Assembly (NCBI GenBank): GCA_029593915.1
Contig: CP046147.1
Location: 1,240,001 to 1,304,000 of the forward strand
DNA from: Candidatus Lucifugimonas marina
GTDB taxonomy: Bacteria > Chloroflexota > Dehalococcoidia > Lucifugimonadales > Lucifugimonadaceae
Direction of reading: 5' to 3'
DNA: 64,000 bases
The notes under the pieces were generated by a model. That model searched no databases, was not told the DNA's origin, and saw nothing but the letters and a program-made list of their open reading frames with translations. The position numbers and the translations under genes were made by a program. Shown here piece by piece: positions 17,187 to 25,577 of this stretch (position 1 is the stretch's first letter; each line of letters starts with the position of its first letter).

Positions 17187-18353
17187 TTATTTCCAGCTAA
17201 CTTCGCCTGGTTCGATGTCTTTGATCCAGAGTCCAGCGCCTTCGCGGCGTGGGAACGGGAATCCGGGTTTGCGACCAAAATCTACAGCCTGCATGGCCTT
17301 GATCTTGTCTTCGTTTACCTCGATACCCAGACCGGGTTTGTTACCCATCACAATCCAGCCATCTTCGATGTGGTTGTCCCAGCTGTCGAAGGCACCTTCT
17401 CTGCCGGGGTCAACAACTTCCATCATGTTGTGATTTGGAAGTGCAGCAGCGAGAGGAGCCATGAAGTTGGCAGGGCAGTTCATCATCGTTACCGGAATTT
17501 CGTAGGCGTAACACATGTTGGAAACCTGCCGTGCACCAGTGATTCCTGAGTGCCCAACACCAACGTTAGCAACGTCGATCGCCTGTTGAGAAATCAGCGG
17601 GTACATCTGGCCGATGTCGTTCAGGTTTTCACCGGAAGCGACGGCAGCTGAAACGTTTCGTGAAACCTGTCGTAGACCATCGAAGTCCCAGCGTCTTGCT
17701 GGCTCTTCAGCCCAGAAGATTTCAAAGTGCTTTTCGATTTCATTGATGTATCGAATCGACTGTTTTGCCGACCAGTATTCGTTGCTGTCGATCATCAAGT
17801 AAGGGCGGTCTTTTACCTTGCGGAAAGCATCTCGCATGATGCCGATTCGGCGAAGATCGTCTTTCATGTTCAAGCCGACTTTGATCTTGCCGCCGTCAAC
17901 TCCGACGTCTGCCATTCGAGAGTAGAAGGCATGAAGCTCGTCGTCTGACAGGTTGTAGCCGATGTCGGACGCATATGCCTTTGCTCGACCTTCTCTCGCA
18001 CCGAGGGTTTGCCATAGAGGCTCGTCGGCGATTTTGGCTTTGAGATCCCAGAGTGCAACGTCGATAGCAGCGATTGCGCCATTCACGGCACCTTCGTTGT
18101 TTCCTTTGTGCACCCAGTCGACCATGTCTTTCCACAGCCCAACTACGCCTCGAGGGTCTTTGCCTTCGATTACGTGGAAGAGGCTTGCAACCGCATCGTT
18201 TCCGGCTGGTGCCATTCCGCTAATGCCTTCATCAGTGTCGATCCATAAGATCGCCATCTCCATGAGGTCGTCACCTGCGGGGTAGTTTGAGTCACCAATA
18301 GCTCGGTCGAGCTGTTGGACGAATTTTTCTAATCGATATCCAGTGATTTTCAT
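17187..18353 (-). CDS. Enolase-superfamily enzyme, KxK (MLE/MR) type (paralog 3)
   Basis: 388 aa. Capping domain plus TIM barrel. The KxK motif GGKIKVGL (Lys156/Lys158) provides the catalytic lysine base; metal ligands are Asp189 (IDSNEYW), Glu216/217 region (WAEEPARRWDF) and Glu242 (ASGEN). His268 in GVGHSG sits where the opposite-face acid/base is found in mandelate racemase-like members. The PARRWDFDGLRQVS loop is shared with paralog 4. Racemase, epimerase, dehydratase or lactonase activity cannot be decided. Start ATG 18353. Part of a same-strand run with the flanking genes. Confidence 0.87.
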   Translation of the reverse strand: MKITGYRLEKFVQQLDRAIGDSNYPAGDDLMEMAILWIDTDEGISGMAPAGNDAVASLFHVIEGKDPRGVVGLWKDMVDWVHKGNNEGAVNGAIAAIDVALWDLKAKIADEPLWQTLGAREGRAKAYASDIGYNLSDDELHAFYSRMADVGVDGGKIKVGLNMKDDLRRIGIMRDAFRKVKDRPYLMIDSNEYWSAKQSIRYINEIEKHFEIFWAEEPARRWDFDGLRQVSRNVSAAVASGENLNDIGQMYPLISQQAIDVANVGVGHSGITGARQVSNMCYAYEIPVTMMNCPANFMAPLAAALPNHNMMEVVDPGREGAFDSWDNHIEDGWIVMGNKPGLGIEVNEDKIKAMQAVDFGRKPGFPFPRREGAGLWIKDIEPGEVSWK

Positions 18354-18415
18354 ATTCTTGATCTTGCTTTTGCGATAGTCGCTGAGTCGGTGTTGGTTAC
18401 GGATTTGATAACTAG

Positions 18416-19654
18416 TTATTGAGTTTTGGATCCGTGGGCGGGAACGTAATGTTCTCCGTTCACACCTGAAGCAGCAGCAGCCAGTTCTTCTTTGGTAGGT
18501 GGGTTGTCCCAGAGTCCAGCACCGGGACGTCGACCAAATGGTGAAGGTCCTGCAGAGGCTGAAACTTTCTCGACCTTCTGTTTGGCGAGGGCTTCAGGGT
18601 CGAAACTGACTCCCGTACCTGGCTTGTCGCCACAGACTGCCCAGCCATCGACGATTTTGATGTCGGACGTCATCACGCCATCATCTGGCTCGGAGTTTTG
18701 TACTTCGAGAGTTTGGAAATTCGGGATACATGGGGCGAGTTGCGCGTTCATGTTTCCGGGTGATCCACCAAGTGTGATCGGAAGTTCGAAGCCATAGGCA
18801 GCATCGGCGAGTTGCAGGGCACATGTGATGCCTGTCATACCGTGGCTTACCTGCACAACGTCTGCCGAGCGGTTGTGGAAGTACGGAAGGAAGTCACCAA
18901 GCGAGTCGAGGTTTTCACCCGCACACACTGGCGATTTGATCTGGTCGGAGATTCGTCGAAGACCCAAGAAGTCCCAGCGTCGTGCTGGCTCTTCGACCCA
19001 TGCAATATCGAATTGCTCTTCCATCTCTCGTACTTTTCGAATCGCCATTTTGGGGTTCCAAACCTCGTTAGCGTCGATGTAGAGAATCGGGGTGTCGGTG
19101 GCGCGTTCTAGGCCCTTTTTCATGCGGCCAATTCGGCGAATGTCGGCGTCTTGGTCAAGTCCAACCTTGAGCTTTCCGCCTTTGAATCCCCAGTCGGCCG
19201 CCATCATGCCGTACCAGTCTTCGATTTCATCGTCGGAAAGCGGAGAGTCGAGACCTGACGCGTAGGCGTGAACCTTCGGATTTGAACCACCGAGAGTCTT
19301 CCAGAGCGGTTCGTCGTTGGCTTTCGCTTTGAGATCCCAAAGTGCGACATCGAGAACGGCGATAGCGTCGTTTACAACACCATCGTGTCCTGCCTTGAAT
19401 GCACGGTCGACCATGCGCTTCCAGAGACCAGTCACTCGACGTGGATCTTCACCCATGAGCATGCCTTCGACCATGGATTTGATCTGAGGACCTGCTCCAC
19501 CGCCTCCGAACGAAACACCAGTTAGTCCTTCGTCAGTGAACAGTTCAAGGACGTTCGAACTTCCGCGAATTCTGCCTGAGGGCGAGTTGGCGTCGCCCAT
19601 GCGTCGATTCAACGAGTGTTCAAAGAGAGTAATCGAGTATCCGGTGATTTTCAT
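18416..19654 (-). CDS. Enolase-superfamily enzyme, KxK (MLE/MR) type (paralog 4)
   Basis: 412 aa, paralog of the gene at 17187-18353 (62 bases downstream). KLK in GGKLKVGLD (Lys161/163), Asp194 (IDANEVW), Glu221/222 (VEEPARRWDF), Glu247 (CAGEN), His271 in VSHGMTG. The C-terminal ~40 residues extend beyond paralog 3. The Gly-rich loop SFGGGGAGP (~48-56) in the capping domain is unusual and may shape the substrate pocket. Start set at ATG 19654 (aligned with MKITGY of paralog 3); 62 extra upstream in-frame residues lack homology. Confidence 0.87.
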   Translation of the reverse strand: MKITGYSITLFEHSLNRRMGDANSPSGRIRGSSNVLELFTDEGLTGVSFGGGGAGPQIKSMVEGMLMGEDPRRVTGLWKRMVDRAFKAGHDGVVNDAIAVLDVALWDLKAKANDEPLWKTLGGSNPKVHAYASGLDSPLSDDEIEDWYGMMAADWGFKGGKLKVGLDQDADIRRIGRMKKGLERATDTPILYIDANEVWNPKMAIRKVREMEEQFDIAWVEEPARRWDFLGLRRISDQIKSPVCAGENLDSLGDFLPYFHNRSADVVQVSHGMTGITCALQLADAAYGFELPITLGGSPGNMNAQLAPCIPNFQTLEVQNSEPDDGVMTSDIKIVDGWAVCGDKPGTGVSFDPEALAKQKVEKVSASAGPSPFGRRPGAGLWDNPPTKEELAAAASGVNGEHYVPAHGSKTQ

Positions 19655-19959
19655 CGTAATTCCGAGTTCCTGGGTGCTGGGAATATCTGTTCTCTTGCAG
19701 AGCAGGGGGCCATTTGGTCGGGCCAGCCGACCGAGTTTAGGTACAGGAGGCTGAACGGTCAACGGTTCGGGACATGAGAACTTGAGATGAACACCGTGGT
19801 CCGATGTACCCAAATCACTCGAAACCCGCACTAAGTCCAATCAGACGTTAACTGAGCCATAACAGTAACGTTGATCTACTTATAGAAGAAGTTCAGGTAT
19901 TTGGACGGTAAATCGACCATCCGAAATCTGAACATCGCAGCACTTTTCCGGAGTTCGAA
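19655..19959. other. Divergent promoter region
   Basis: 305 bases between the divergent enolase paralog 4 and the large VWA-like protein. It contains no convincing gene; an in-frame extension of paralog 4 reaches 19840 but lacks homology. No clear promoter pair could be assigned. Confidence 0.45.
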
Positions 19960-22047
19960 ATGCGTCGCCCGTCACTGATAGCTCTAATAGCCGTCACCGT
20001 ATTGTTTGTGGGAGCAGCTTTGCCTGCTCAAGCCGCCGATCCCATTGGTGAGAACGGGGTCATGGTGATCCTTCTCGATGAGGGGGCGTCGCCAGTTCAG
20101 CGCGATCTTGATTCAGCTGAGACTGTTGCCCTGACTATGGCAAGAGGCACAACCGCTGGAACTATTGGAGTTGCTTTGTACGGAGTGAAAACCAGCGAAA
20201 TCGTAACCGCAGAATCGGGTACTGCAGGTATTCGGTTGGTTGATGACGAACTCACTTCGCTCCGATCACTGGATATTGGACCCGCACGTTCTGATCAGTT
20301 CGCTGCACTGACAGATTCGTTTTCTTTCCTTTCTAGAATCGATGCTGCACCGGGATCACGGGTGGCGTTTGTAACTTCAGGTCGAATTCTGGGTGAATCG
20401 GAAAACACCCGAGAACGACTTCGCAGCGTTGCTGATTTGTTCGCAAGTGAAGGTTGGGTGATCGATGTGGTGGCATTGCCATCGACCGAGCCAATTCTTC
20501 GAGAGTTGATGAGTGGTCTTTCGACCAGTTCTGACGGCGTGTTCTACGACACTGGCACCGCTGCTGGGGTCGAAGCTCTATTTGAAAACTACTCACAGCT
20601 TTCTCTTGAGAACGCAATGAACGTCGAGATGCACGAAAACTCGGCAGCAGTGGTTACTCTGGACATCGCTCCTCACACCAATGAGTTCAGCACTGTCTTC
20701 ATTCGTCAGAATGAGGGCGTAGACGTTGCTGTGTTCTCGCCAAATGGCACTCGGGCGGCTGCCGTAATGGAGAACGTCGATATCCGAGAGACTCCATCGG
20801 CGGTGATCGTAAAGATCGTCTCACCAGTGCCAGGAAAGTGGACACTGCAGGGAGTGGGACCCGCTTCGAAGCTAGTCGCCAGTGTCGATATCGAAAATCC
20901 ACTTGAGCTTCGACTGATCGAACAGCCGCCGCTGCCAGTTGGTGAAACGGCAGTTATCGAAGCTGCTGCATTCAATGGCGATTCTGCTCAACTTCTTTCT
21001 GGAGCCGAGATCATCGCAACCATCAGCAAGGCAAGTGGCACGACCGAAGTTGTTGTTCTGAACGACGCTGGTGAAACCGGTGACAAGTTCGCCAACGATG
21101 GAATTTACTCTGTTCAACTGAGTGCGCCTAAATCGCAAGGCATCAACAGCGTAGCGCTTCAGCTTTCATGGGCCGACTATGCTGCGACTCTGCGAAGCGA
21201 AACTGCATACCGCAGTGAGGCTTTCCCGACACTTAGCCTGGTCGAAGTAAACGATGTCGAGACGACTGTCGGCAAATATGCCACCGTCGCTCGTGTTCAG
21301 GTTCGCGTTGGCGATTACCCATACCTGACAAGTCCTGCCGATATAGATGCCATCTTGACCGGCCCTGGCGGCAAGGTCCAGGCAATCGTTCTGACTGTAG
21401 ATGAACCTGAACCCGGAATGGCTTGGGAGTTCGATATCGTAGCGATCGTTCCGGAGTCCGGTGCCTATGAAGTCGAAGTCATGCTCGACAGCATATTTGA
21501 AGGTCGGGCGTACACACGTACTGCTCCAATCGCTACGTCATCAGCAACAGTTTCTGCAGAACCATCCTTGATTCTGGGAGTTCCAGTTTGGATATTCGCA
21601 GTAGTAGGCGCAGTACTCGTTGCGATTGCTGGGTTCACCCTGTGGATAGGTCGAAAGACATCTCCGTTTGGTTACATCGTGGATGACGCCGACCGAGTTG
21701 TTGTCGACTTCTCACGGCTGAACCGAAGCATTCTCCGTCGATTGTTCTCGAAGAGCAGTGTCGATGCATCTGAAGTAGCCGATCTTCCGTTTGAAGGTGG
21801 AGTGTTCAGCTTTAGTGGAGACGGCGTGAAGCTGGTTCACAAGCGAGCAATTGGCGATCCTTCCATGCGAGTGAACAGTCGCCCAGTAGGTCGTGAGACT
21901 GATATGGGCGAGAACGTTTGGCTCGGTGTTGGTGGACGACTCCTTACCTTTCAACTCGAATCTCGAAAGTCTGTGAGGGAAGGCTCAACGGAGTCTGGGA
22001 GTTCAATAGTCGGCGATGTCGCACCTGCACCATCACCTGCTGACTAG
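19960..22047 (+). CDS. Secreted/membrane-anchored VWA-like protein
   Basis: 695 aa. Signal peptide (~1-25, cleavage after AQA), then a von Willebrand A-like domain (~28-220) whose first strand reads VMVILLDEGASPVQ, so the DxSxS metal site is degenerate. Beta-sandwich repeats follow (~225-420 with a DGIYSVQLSAP segment, ~425-525), then one transmembrane helix (~540-562) and a ~130-residue cytoplasmic tail with a GENVWLGVGGRLLTFQ segment of unknown fold. This layout suggests a surface protein linked to an internal partner. ATG with GGAG upstream. It ends in a strong terminator. Confidence 0.7.
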   Translation: MRRPSLIALIAVTVLFVGAALPAQAADPIGENGVMVILLDEGASPVQRDLDSAETVALTMARGTTAGTIGVALYGVKTSEIVTAESGTAGIRLVDDELTSLRSLDIGPARSDQFAALTDSFSFLSRIDAAPGSRVAFVTSGRILGESENTRERLRSVADLFASEGWVIDVVALPSTEPILRELMSGLSTSSDGVFYDTGTAAGVEALFENYSQLSLENAMNVEMHENSAAVVTLDIAPHTNEFSTVFIRQNEGVDVAVFSPNGTRAAAVMENVDIRETPSAVIVKIVSPVPGKWTLQGVGPASKLVASVDIENPLELRLIEQPPLPVGETAVIEAAAFNGDSAQLLSGAEIIATISKASGTTEVVVLNDAGETGDKFANDGIYSVQLSAPKSQGINSVALQLSWADYAATLRSETAYRSEAFPTLSLVEVNDVETTVGKYATVARVQVRVGDYPYLTSPADIDAILTGPGGKVQAIVLTVDEPEPGMAWEFDIVAIVPESGAYEVEVMLDSIFEGRAYTRTAPIATSSATVSAEPSLILGVPVWIFAVVGAVLVAIAGFTLWIGRKTSPFGYIVDDADRVVVDFSRLNRSILRRLFSKSSVDASEVADLPFEGGVFSFSGDGVKLVHKRAIGDPSMRVNSRPVGRETDMGENVWLGVGGRLLTFQLESRKSVREGSTESGSSIVGDVAPAPSPAD

Positions 22048-22087
22048 ACCAACTGGCTCTGCATAATTGGCAGATTGTAGAAGAGAC

Positions 22088-22124
22088 AAAAAAAGGGGCA
22101 CTCATTTTGAGTGCCCCTTTTTAT
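22088..22124. terminator. Bidirectional intrinsic terminator
   Basis: A-run, GGGGCACTCA (22095-22104), loop TTT, TGAGTGCCCC (22108-22117), T-run. It sits between the convergent VWA-like gene and the cyclophilin gene. Confidence 0.93.
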
Positions 22125-22141
22125 TTACCTAATGTTTTGAG

Positions 22142-22645
22142 TTACTTCTCGTTGATAACGATTGTCTCAATGAAGTCGCCGGGTTCCGGGTCACTCATTG
22201 GATCGCGCTCACGAATCGACTTCACAACATCCATACCGCTGATGATCTTTCCGAACACAGAGTGTCGACCATCGAGGTGAGGTGTAGGGCCAAGCGTAAT
22301 GAAGAACTGGCTTCCGTTTGTACCGGGGCCTGCGTTCGCCATCGAGAGAATGCCTTCTGAGTCGTGGCTCAACTTGGGCGAGAACTCGTCACCGAAGCGG
22401 TAACCAGGACCACCTGTACCAGTGCCGGTTGGGTCGCCACCCTGAACCATGAATCCTGGGATCACACGGTGGAACGTTGTTCCATTGTAGAACTCAGCTC
22501 GTGCGAGATTGATGAAGTTTTCCACTGTGAGTGGTGCATCGCTTGCGTAGAGCATGATTTCAAACTCGCCACGTTCAGTCTTAAACGTAGCGCTATACGA
22601 CTTAGAGTTATCGAGTTCACCGGATGGTGGGGCTAGGTCTGCCAT
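22142..22645 (-). CDS. Peptidyl-prolyl cis-trans isomerase, cyclophilin type (cytoplasmic)
   Basis: 167 aa cyclophilin. Active-site signatures FHRVIPGFMVQGGD (Arg and Phe/Gln), GSQFFITLGPTPHLDGRHSVFG, and VENFINLA. No signal peptide, so it is cytoplasmic; the N-terminal PPSGELDNSKSYSATFKTE resembles the mature start of the neighbouring lipoprotein, indicating duplication. ATG start with AGGAGA upstream. Confidence 0.95.
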   Translation of the reverse strand: MADLAPPSGELDNSKSYSATFKTERGEFEIMLYASDAPLTVENFINLARAEFYNGTTFHRVIPGFMVQGGDPTGTGTGGPGYRFGDEFSPKLSHDSEGILSMANAGPGTNGSQFFITLGPTPHLDGRHSVFGKIISGMDVVKSIRERDPMSDPEPGDFIETIVINEK

Positions 22646-22702
22646 GTTTTCTCCTGGTTCAAGTACGAATTTCCGAATAAATCAGAGCGTGCTTGATTTT
22701 GA

Positions 22703-23368
22703 TTAGCTTTCAGTAATTGTGATTGATTCGATCAGGTCGCCTGTGAATGCGGCCGTCCCGGGATCTCGAACAGTGATCTTGAATACGTTGTCCATGCCTT
22801 CAACGACTTCCCCAAACACACTGTGTCGATCGTCAAGGTGGGGAGTTGCGTCGAACGTGATGAAGAACTGGCTACCGTTGGTGTTCGGGCCAGAGTTCGC
22901 CATCGAGAGAATTCCCTTTTTGTCGTGTCGGCGTGTTGCATCAAACTCGTCACGGAATCGGTAGCCTGGTCCGCCAGCGCCAGTTCCTTTAGGGTCGCCA
23001 CCTTGAGCCATGAAGCTTGGGATTACGCGGTGGAACTGAGTTCCTTCGTAGAAACCAATTGTTGCGAGGTTGACGAAGTTCTCGACCGTGAGAGGTGCTT
23101 CGTCATCGAAGAGCAAGATTTTGAATTCGCCCGCCTCTGTTTTGAAAGTGGCGTGGTAAGTCTTTGATGTATCGAGAGCACCGGCAGGTGGGCGAGGATC
23201 GTCGCCTGCCGACAGCATCGATGCGCTAGGATCGATCTGACCTCCGCCATTCGAAGCTGCGGGTGCCGAAGCTGGTGTTGCAGTTGGATCAGGGGTGTCT
23301 TCGCCACATGCGGCGAAGATGAGCGATGAGATGGATAGCAGTGCAATTAGTGCTAGCAGCCGTTTCAT
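22703..23368 (-). CDS. Cyclophilin-type peptidyl-prolyl isomerase lipoprotein
   Basis: 221 aa. Signal with lipobox-like LIFAAC (Cys ~20), then an Ala/Pro/Ser linker, then a cyclophilin domain (~65-221) with FHRVIPSFMAQGGD and GSQFFITFDATPHLDDRHSVFG. Predicted to fold proteins outside the membrane. Start choice: ATG 23368 has GGAG six bases upstream; an in-frame GTG at 23380 overlaps that site and is rejected. 57 bases upstream of, and paralogous to, the cytoplasmic cyclophilin gene. Confidence 0.93.
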   Translation of the reverse strand: MKRLLALIALLSISSLIFAACGEDTPDPTATPASAPAASNGGGQIDPSASMLSAGDDPRPPAGALDTSKTYHATFKTEAGEFKILLFDDEAPLTVENFVNLATIGFYEGTQFHRVIPSFMAQGGDPKGTGAGGPGYRFRDEFDATRRHDKKGILSMANSGPNTNGSQFFITFDATPHLDDRHSVFGEVVEGMDNVFKITVRDPGTAAFTGDLIESITITES

Positions 23369-23551
23369 TCTGTTCTCCACGAATTGTTATGTGCAATTGA
23401 ACGTTGCACCGTGCGCAAATTTCACAAGCCAAAAATTATATCCAAGAACGCTACTAATCAGGGCGAGAGGCCTGTTGTTCGATTAACTAAGCCGATCTAT
23501 GGGACTTTGTGGGTCTATCTCTACGAATGTTCGCTCTTATAATGACGCACC

Positions 23552-24592
23552 ATGTCAGCAATCGAGAACAAGTCTTCAAATACCCCCACTCAAAACTCAG
23601 CGCAGCAGCTATCCGGCGAGCGTCTTGTAGAGCTCTACAGAATCATGGTTCTAAGTCGATATCTGGACGAACGAGTCTGGTTGTTGAACCGGCAAGGTAA
23701 GGCGGCAATTGCTGCTTCCGCTCAAGGACACGAAGCAACTCAGGTTGCGTGCATTGAGGCTACCGACCCTTCGAAGGATCACTATCTGATCTACTATCGA
23801 CAGTTCACCGCGATGATCGCGTTGGGAACCGAGCCGGAAGAGATGTTGCGCGGGTTCCTCGCCAAAGAAAACGATCCGATGAGTGCTGCCAGGCAGTTTC
23901 CGCTTCACGGGGCGCATCCGCGAGTCGACTTATTCAACTTTTCAAACGTAATCGCAACGCAATTGCCTCAAGCTGCAGGCGTTGCTCTGGCTGACAAATT
24001 GAAGGGTTCCGACGCTGTAACCATTGTTTACTTCGGGGATGGTGCGTCGTCGCAAGGTGATACTCACGAAGCTATGAACTTTGCCGGCGTGCACAAGCTA
24101 CCTGTGATCTTCTTTTGCGAAAACAATCGCTACGCAATTTCAGTTCCCCAATCTAAACAGATGGGCATCGACAGTCTCGCCAGCAGGGCAGCCGGATACG
24201 GTTTCCCAGGTGTACAGGTCGATGGGACAGACGTAGTCGCGGTTCACGAAGCAACTCAAGCGGCGGTAGAGCGTGCAAGAGCGGGAGAAGGACCAACGTT
24301 GATCGAAGCTTCTGTGGAACGGCTACTTCCGCACACGACTGACGATGATCACACTCGCTACCGCTCGGCTGAGGATATCGCCCAGATGGAAGAGCGTGAT
24401 CCGATAAAAGTATTGTCCGAACTGCTGAAACGCCGAGATCTTCTTACAGAGTCCGAGGACGAAAAAATTCACGCTGCTGCGAAAAAGCGGGTGAACATTG
24501 CCACCGACACCGTAGACGCTGAGCCGTACCCAAGCGTCGAGACGATGTTCGATCACATAACTGATGGTTCGGGTAACGGAGGAGCACTCTAA
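23552..24592 (+). CDS. 2-oxoacid dehydrogenase E1 component, alpha subunit (branched-chain type)
   Basis: 346 aa. Thiamine-diphosphate subunit of a 2-oxoacid dehydrogenase complex. The TPP motif starts at GDGASSQGD (~162-170) and ends at ENNRYAI (~190-196). EASVERLLPHTTDDDHTRYR carries the phosphorylation-loop-like histidine region typical of branched-chain E1alpha, so branched-chain or pyruvate substrates are both possible. First gene of E1alpha-E1beta-E2-lipB; its TAA overlaps the next ATG (TAATG). No E3 gene is in this unit. Confidence 0.92.
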   Translation: MSAIENKSSNTPTQNSAQQLSGERLVELYRIMVLSRYLDERVWLLNRQGKAAIAASAQGHEATQVACIEATDPSKDHYLIYYRQFTAMIALGTEPEEMLRGFLAKENDPMSAARQFPLHGAHPRVDLFNFSNVIATQLPQAAGVALADKLKGSDAVTIVYFGDGASSQGDTHEAMNFAGVHKLPVIFFCENNRYAISVPQSKQMGIDSLASRAAGYGFPGVQVDGTDVVAVHEATQAAVERARAGEGPTLIEASVERLLPHTTDDDHTRYRSAEDIAQMEERDPIKVLSELLKRRDLLTESEDEKIHAAAKKRVNIATDTVDAEPYPSVETMFDHITDGSGNGGAL

Positions 24593-25575
24593 TGCCTGAA
24601 CAGACAGTTATCGAAGCGGTTCGAGCAACCATGCAGGCTGAAATGCAGCGAGACGATTCAGTGATCTTGTTGGGTGAGGATGTCGGAAGTCGTGGTGGTG
24701 TATTTCTCGCCTCGGATGGCCTGATCGATGAGTTTGGCGAAGACAGGGTCATCGACACTCCTCTTGCGGAATCATCGATTTGTGGAGTTGCGATTGGTGC
24801 CGCAGTGAACGGCTTAAGGCCGATTGCAGAAATCCAGTTCGCAGATTTTGTGTGGCCGGCTATTAATCAACTGGTTGGTGAGGCTTCGAAGGTTCGATAC
24901 GGCACCAATGGCGTGAAGACGGCTCCAATGACGGTTCGAGTGCCTTATGGCGGTGGCGTCAGAGGCGGGTTGTATCACTCACAGAGCATCGAAGTACTAT
25001 TTGCGCACACGCCGGGCCTCTCCGTGGTAGCTCCGGCGACTCCGTACGATGCTAAAGGGTTGCTGGCATCGGCAATACGTTCCGAAGACCCTGTCATAGT
25101 GCTGGAGCACAAGCGGACTTATCGACTCGTTAAGGGCGATGTGCCTGACGAGGATTACACGATCCCGATTGGCAAAGCTGAGATAAAACGCCCGGGAACC
25201 GATCTTTCAATATTTACCTATGGTTTGATGCTGCACTATGCGCTTCAGGCGGCAGAGATGGCGTCGGCACAGGGTGTCGACGTTGAGGTTGTTGATCTAC
25301 GTACGTTGCGCCCGCTGGATGAGGATGCGATTGCAGAGTCGGCATCACGAACAGGGAAGGCACTTATCGTTCAGGAAGATACTCCCGCAGTGAGTATTTC
25401 GTCTGAAGTGGCTGCGATTATTGGTGAGCGTTGCTTCTTCGATCTTGATGGTCCGATTACTCGACTGGGACCTCCTGAGATTCCACCGATGCCGTTCTCG
25501 CCAATTCAAGAAGCCGCGTTTATGCCATCGCCCGAAAAAATCCTTGCGGCGATTATCAAACTGGCGGAGCTGTAG
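24592..25575 (+). CDS. 2-oxoacid dehydrogenase E1 component, beta subunit
   Basis: 327 aa transketolase-like beta subunit that completes the E1 tetramer. N-terminal LLGEDVGSRGGVF, the DTPLAES segment, IQFADFVWPAINQL, and VRVPYGGGVRGGLYHSQS are the usual E1beta signatures, followed by the C-terminal transketolase domain (VEVVDLRTLRPLD). Start overlaps the stop of E1alpha by one base, so translation is coupled; E2 starts two bases after its stop. Confidence 0.94.
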   Translation: MPEQTVIEAVRATMQAEMQRDDSVILLGEDVGSRGGVFLASDGLIDEFGEDRVIDTPLAESSICGVAIGAAVNGLRPIAEIQFADFVWPAINQLVGEASKVRYGTNGVKTAPMTVRVPYGGGVRGGLYHSQSIEVLFAHTPGLSVVAPATPYDAKGLLASAIRSEDPVIVLEHKRTYRLVKGDVPDEDYTIPIGKAEIKRPGTDLSIFTYGLMLHYALQAAEMASAQGVDVEVVDLRTLRPLDEDAIAESASRTGKALIVQEDTPAVSISSEVAAIIGERCFFDLDGPITRLGPPEIPPMPFSPIQEAAFMPSPEKILAAIIKLAEL

Positions 25576-25577
25576 AC

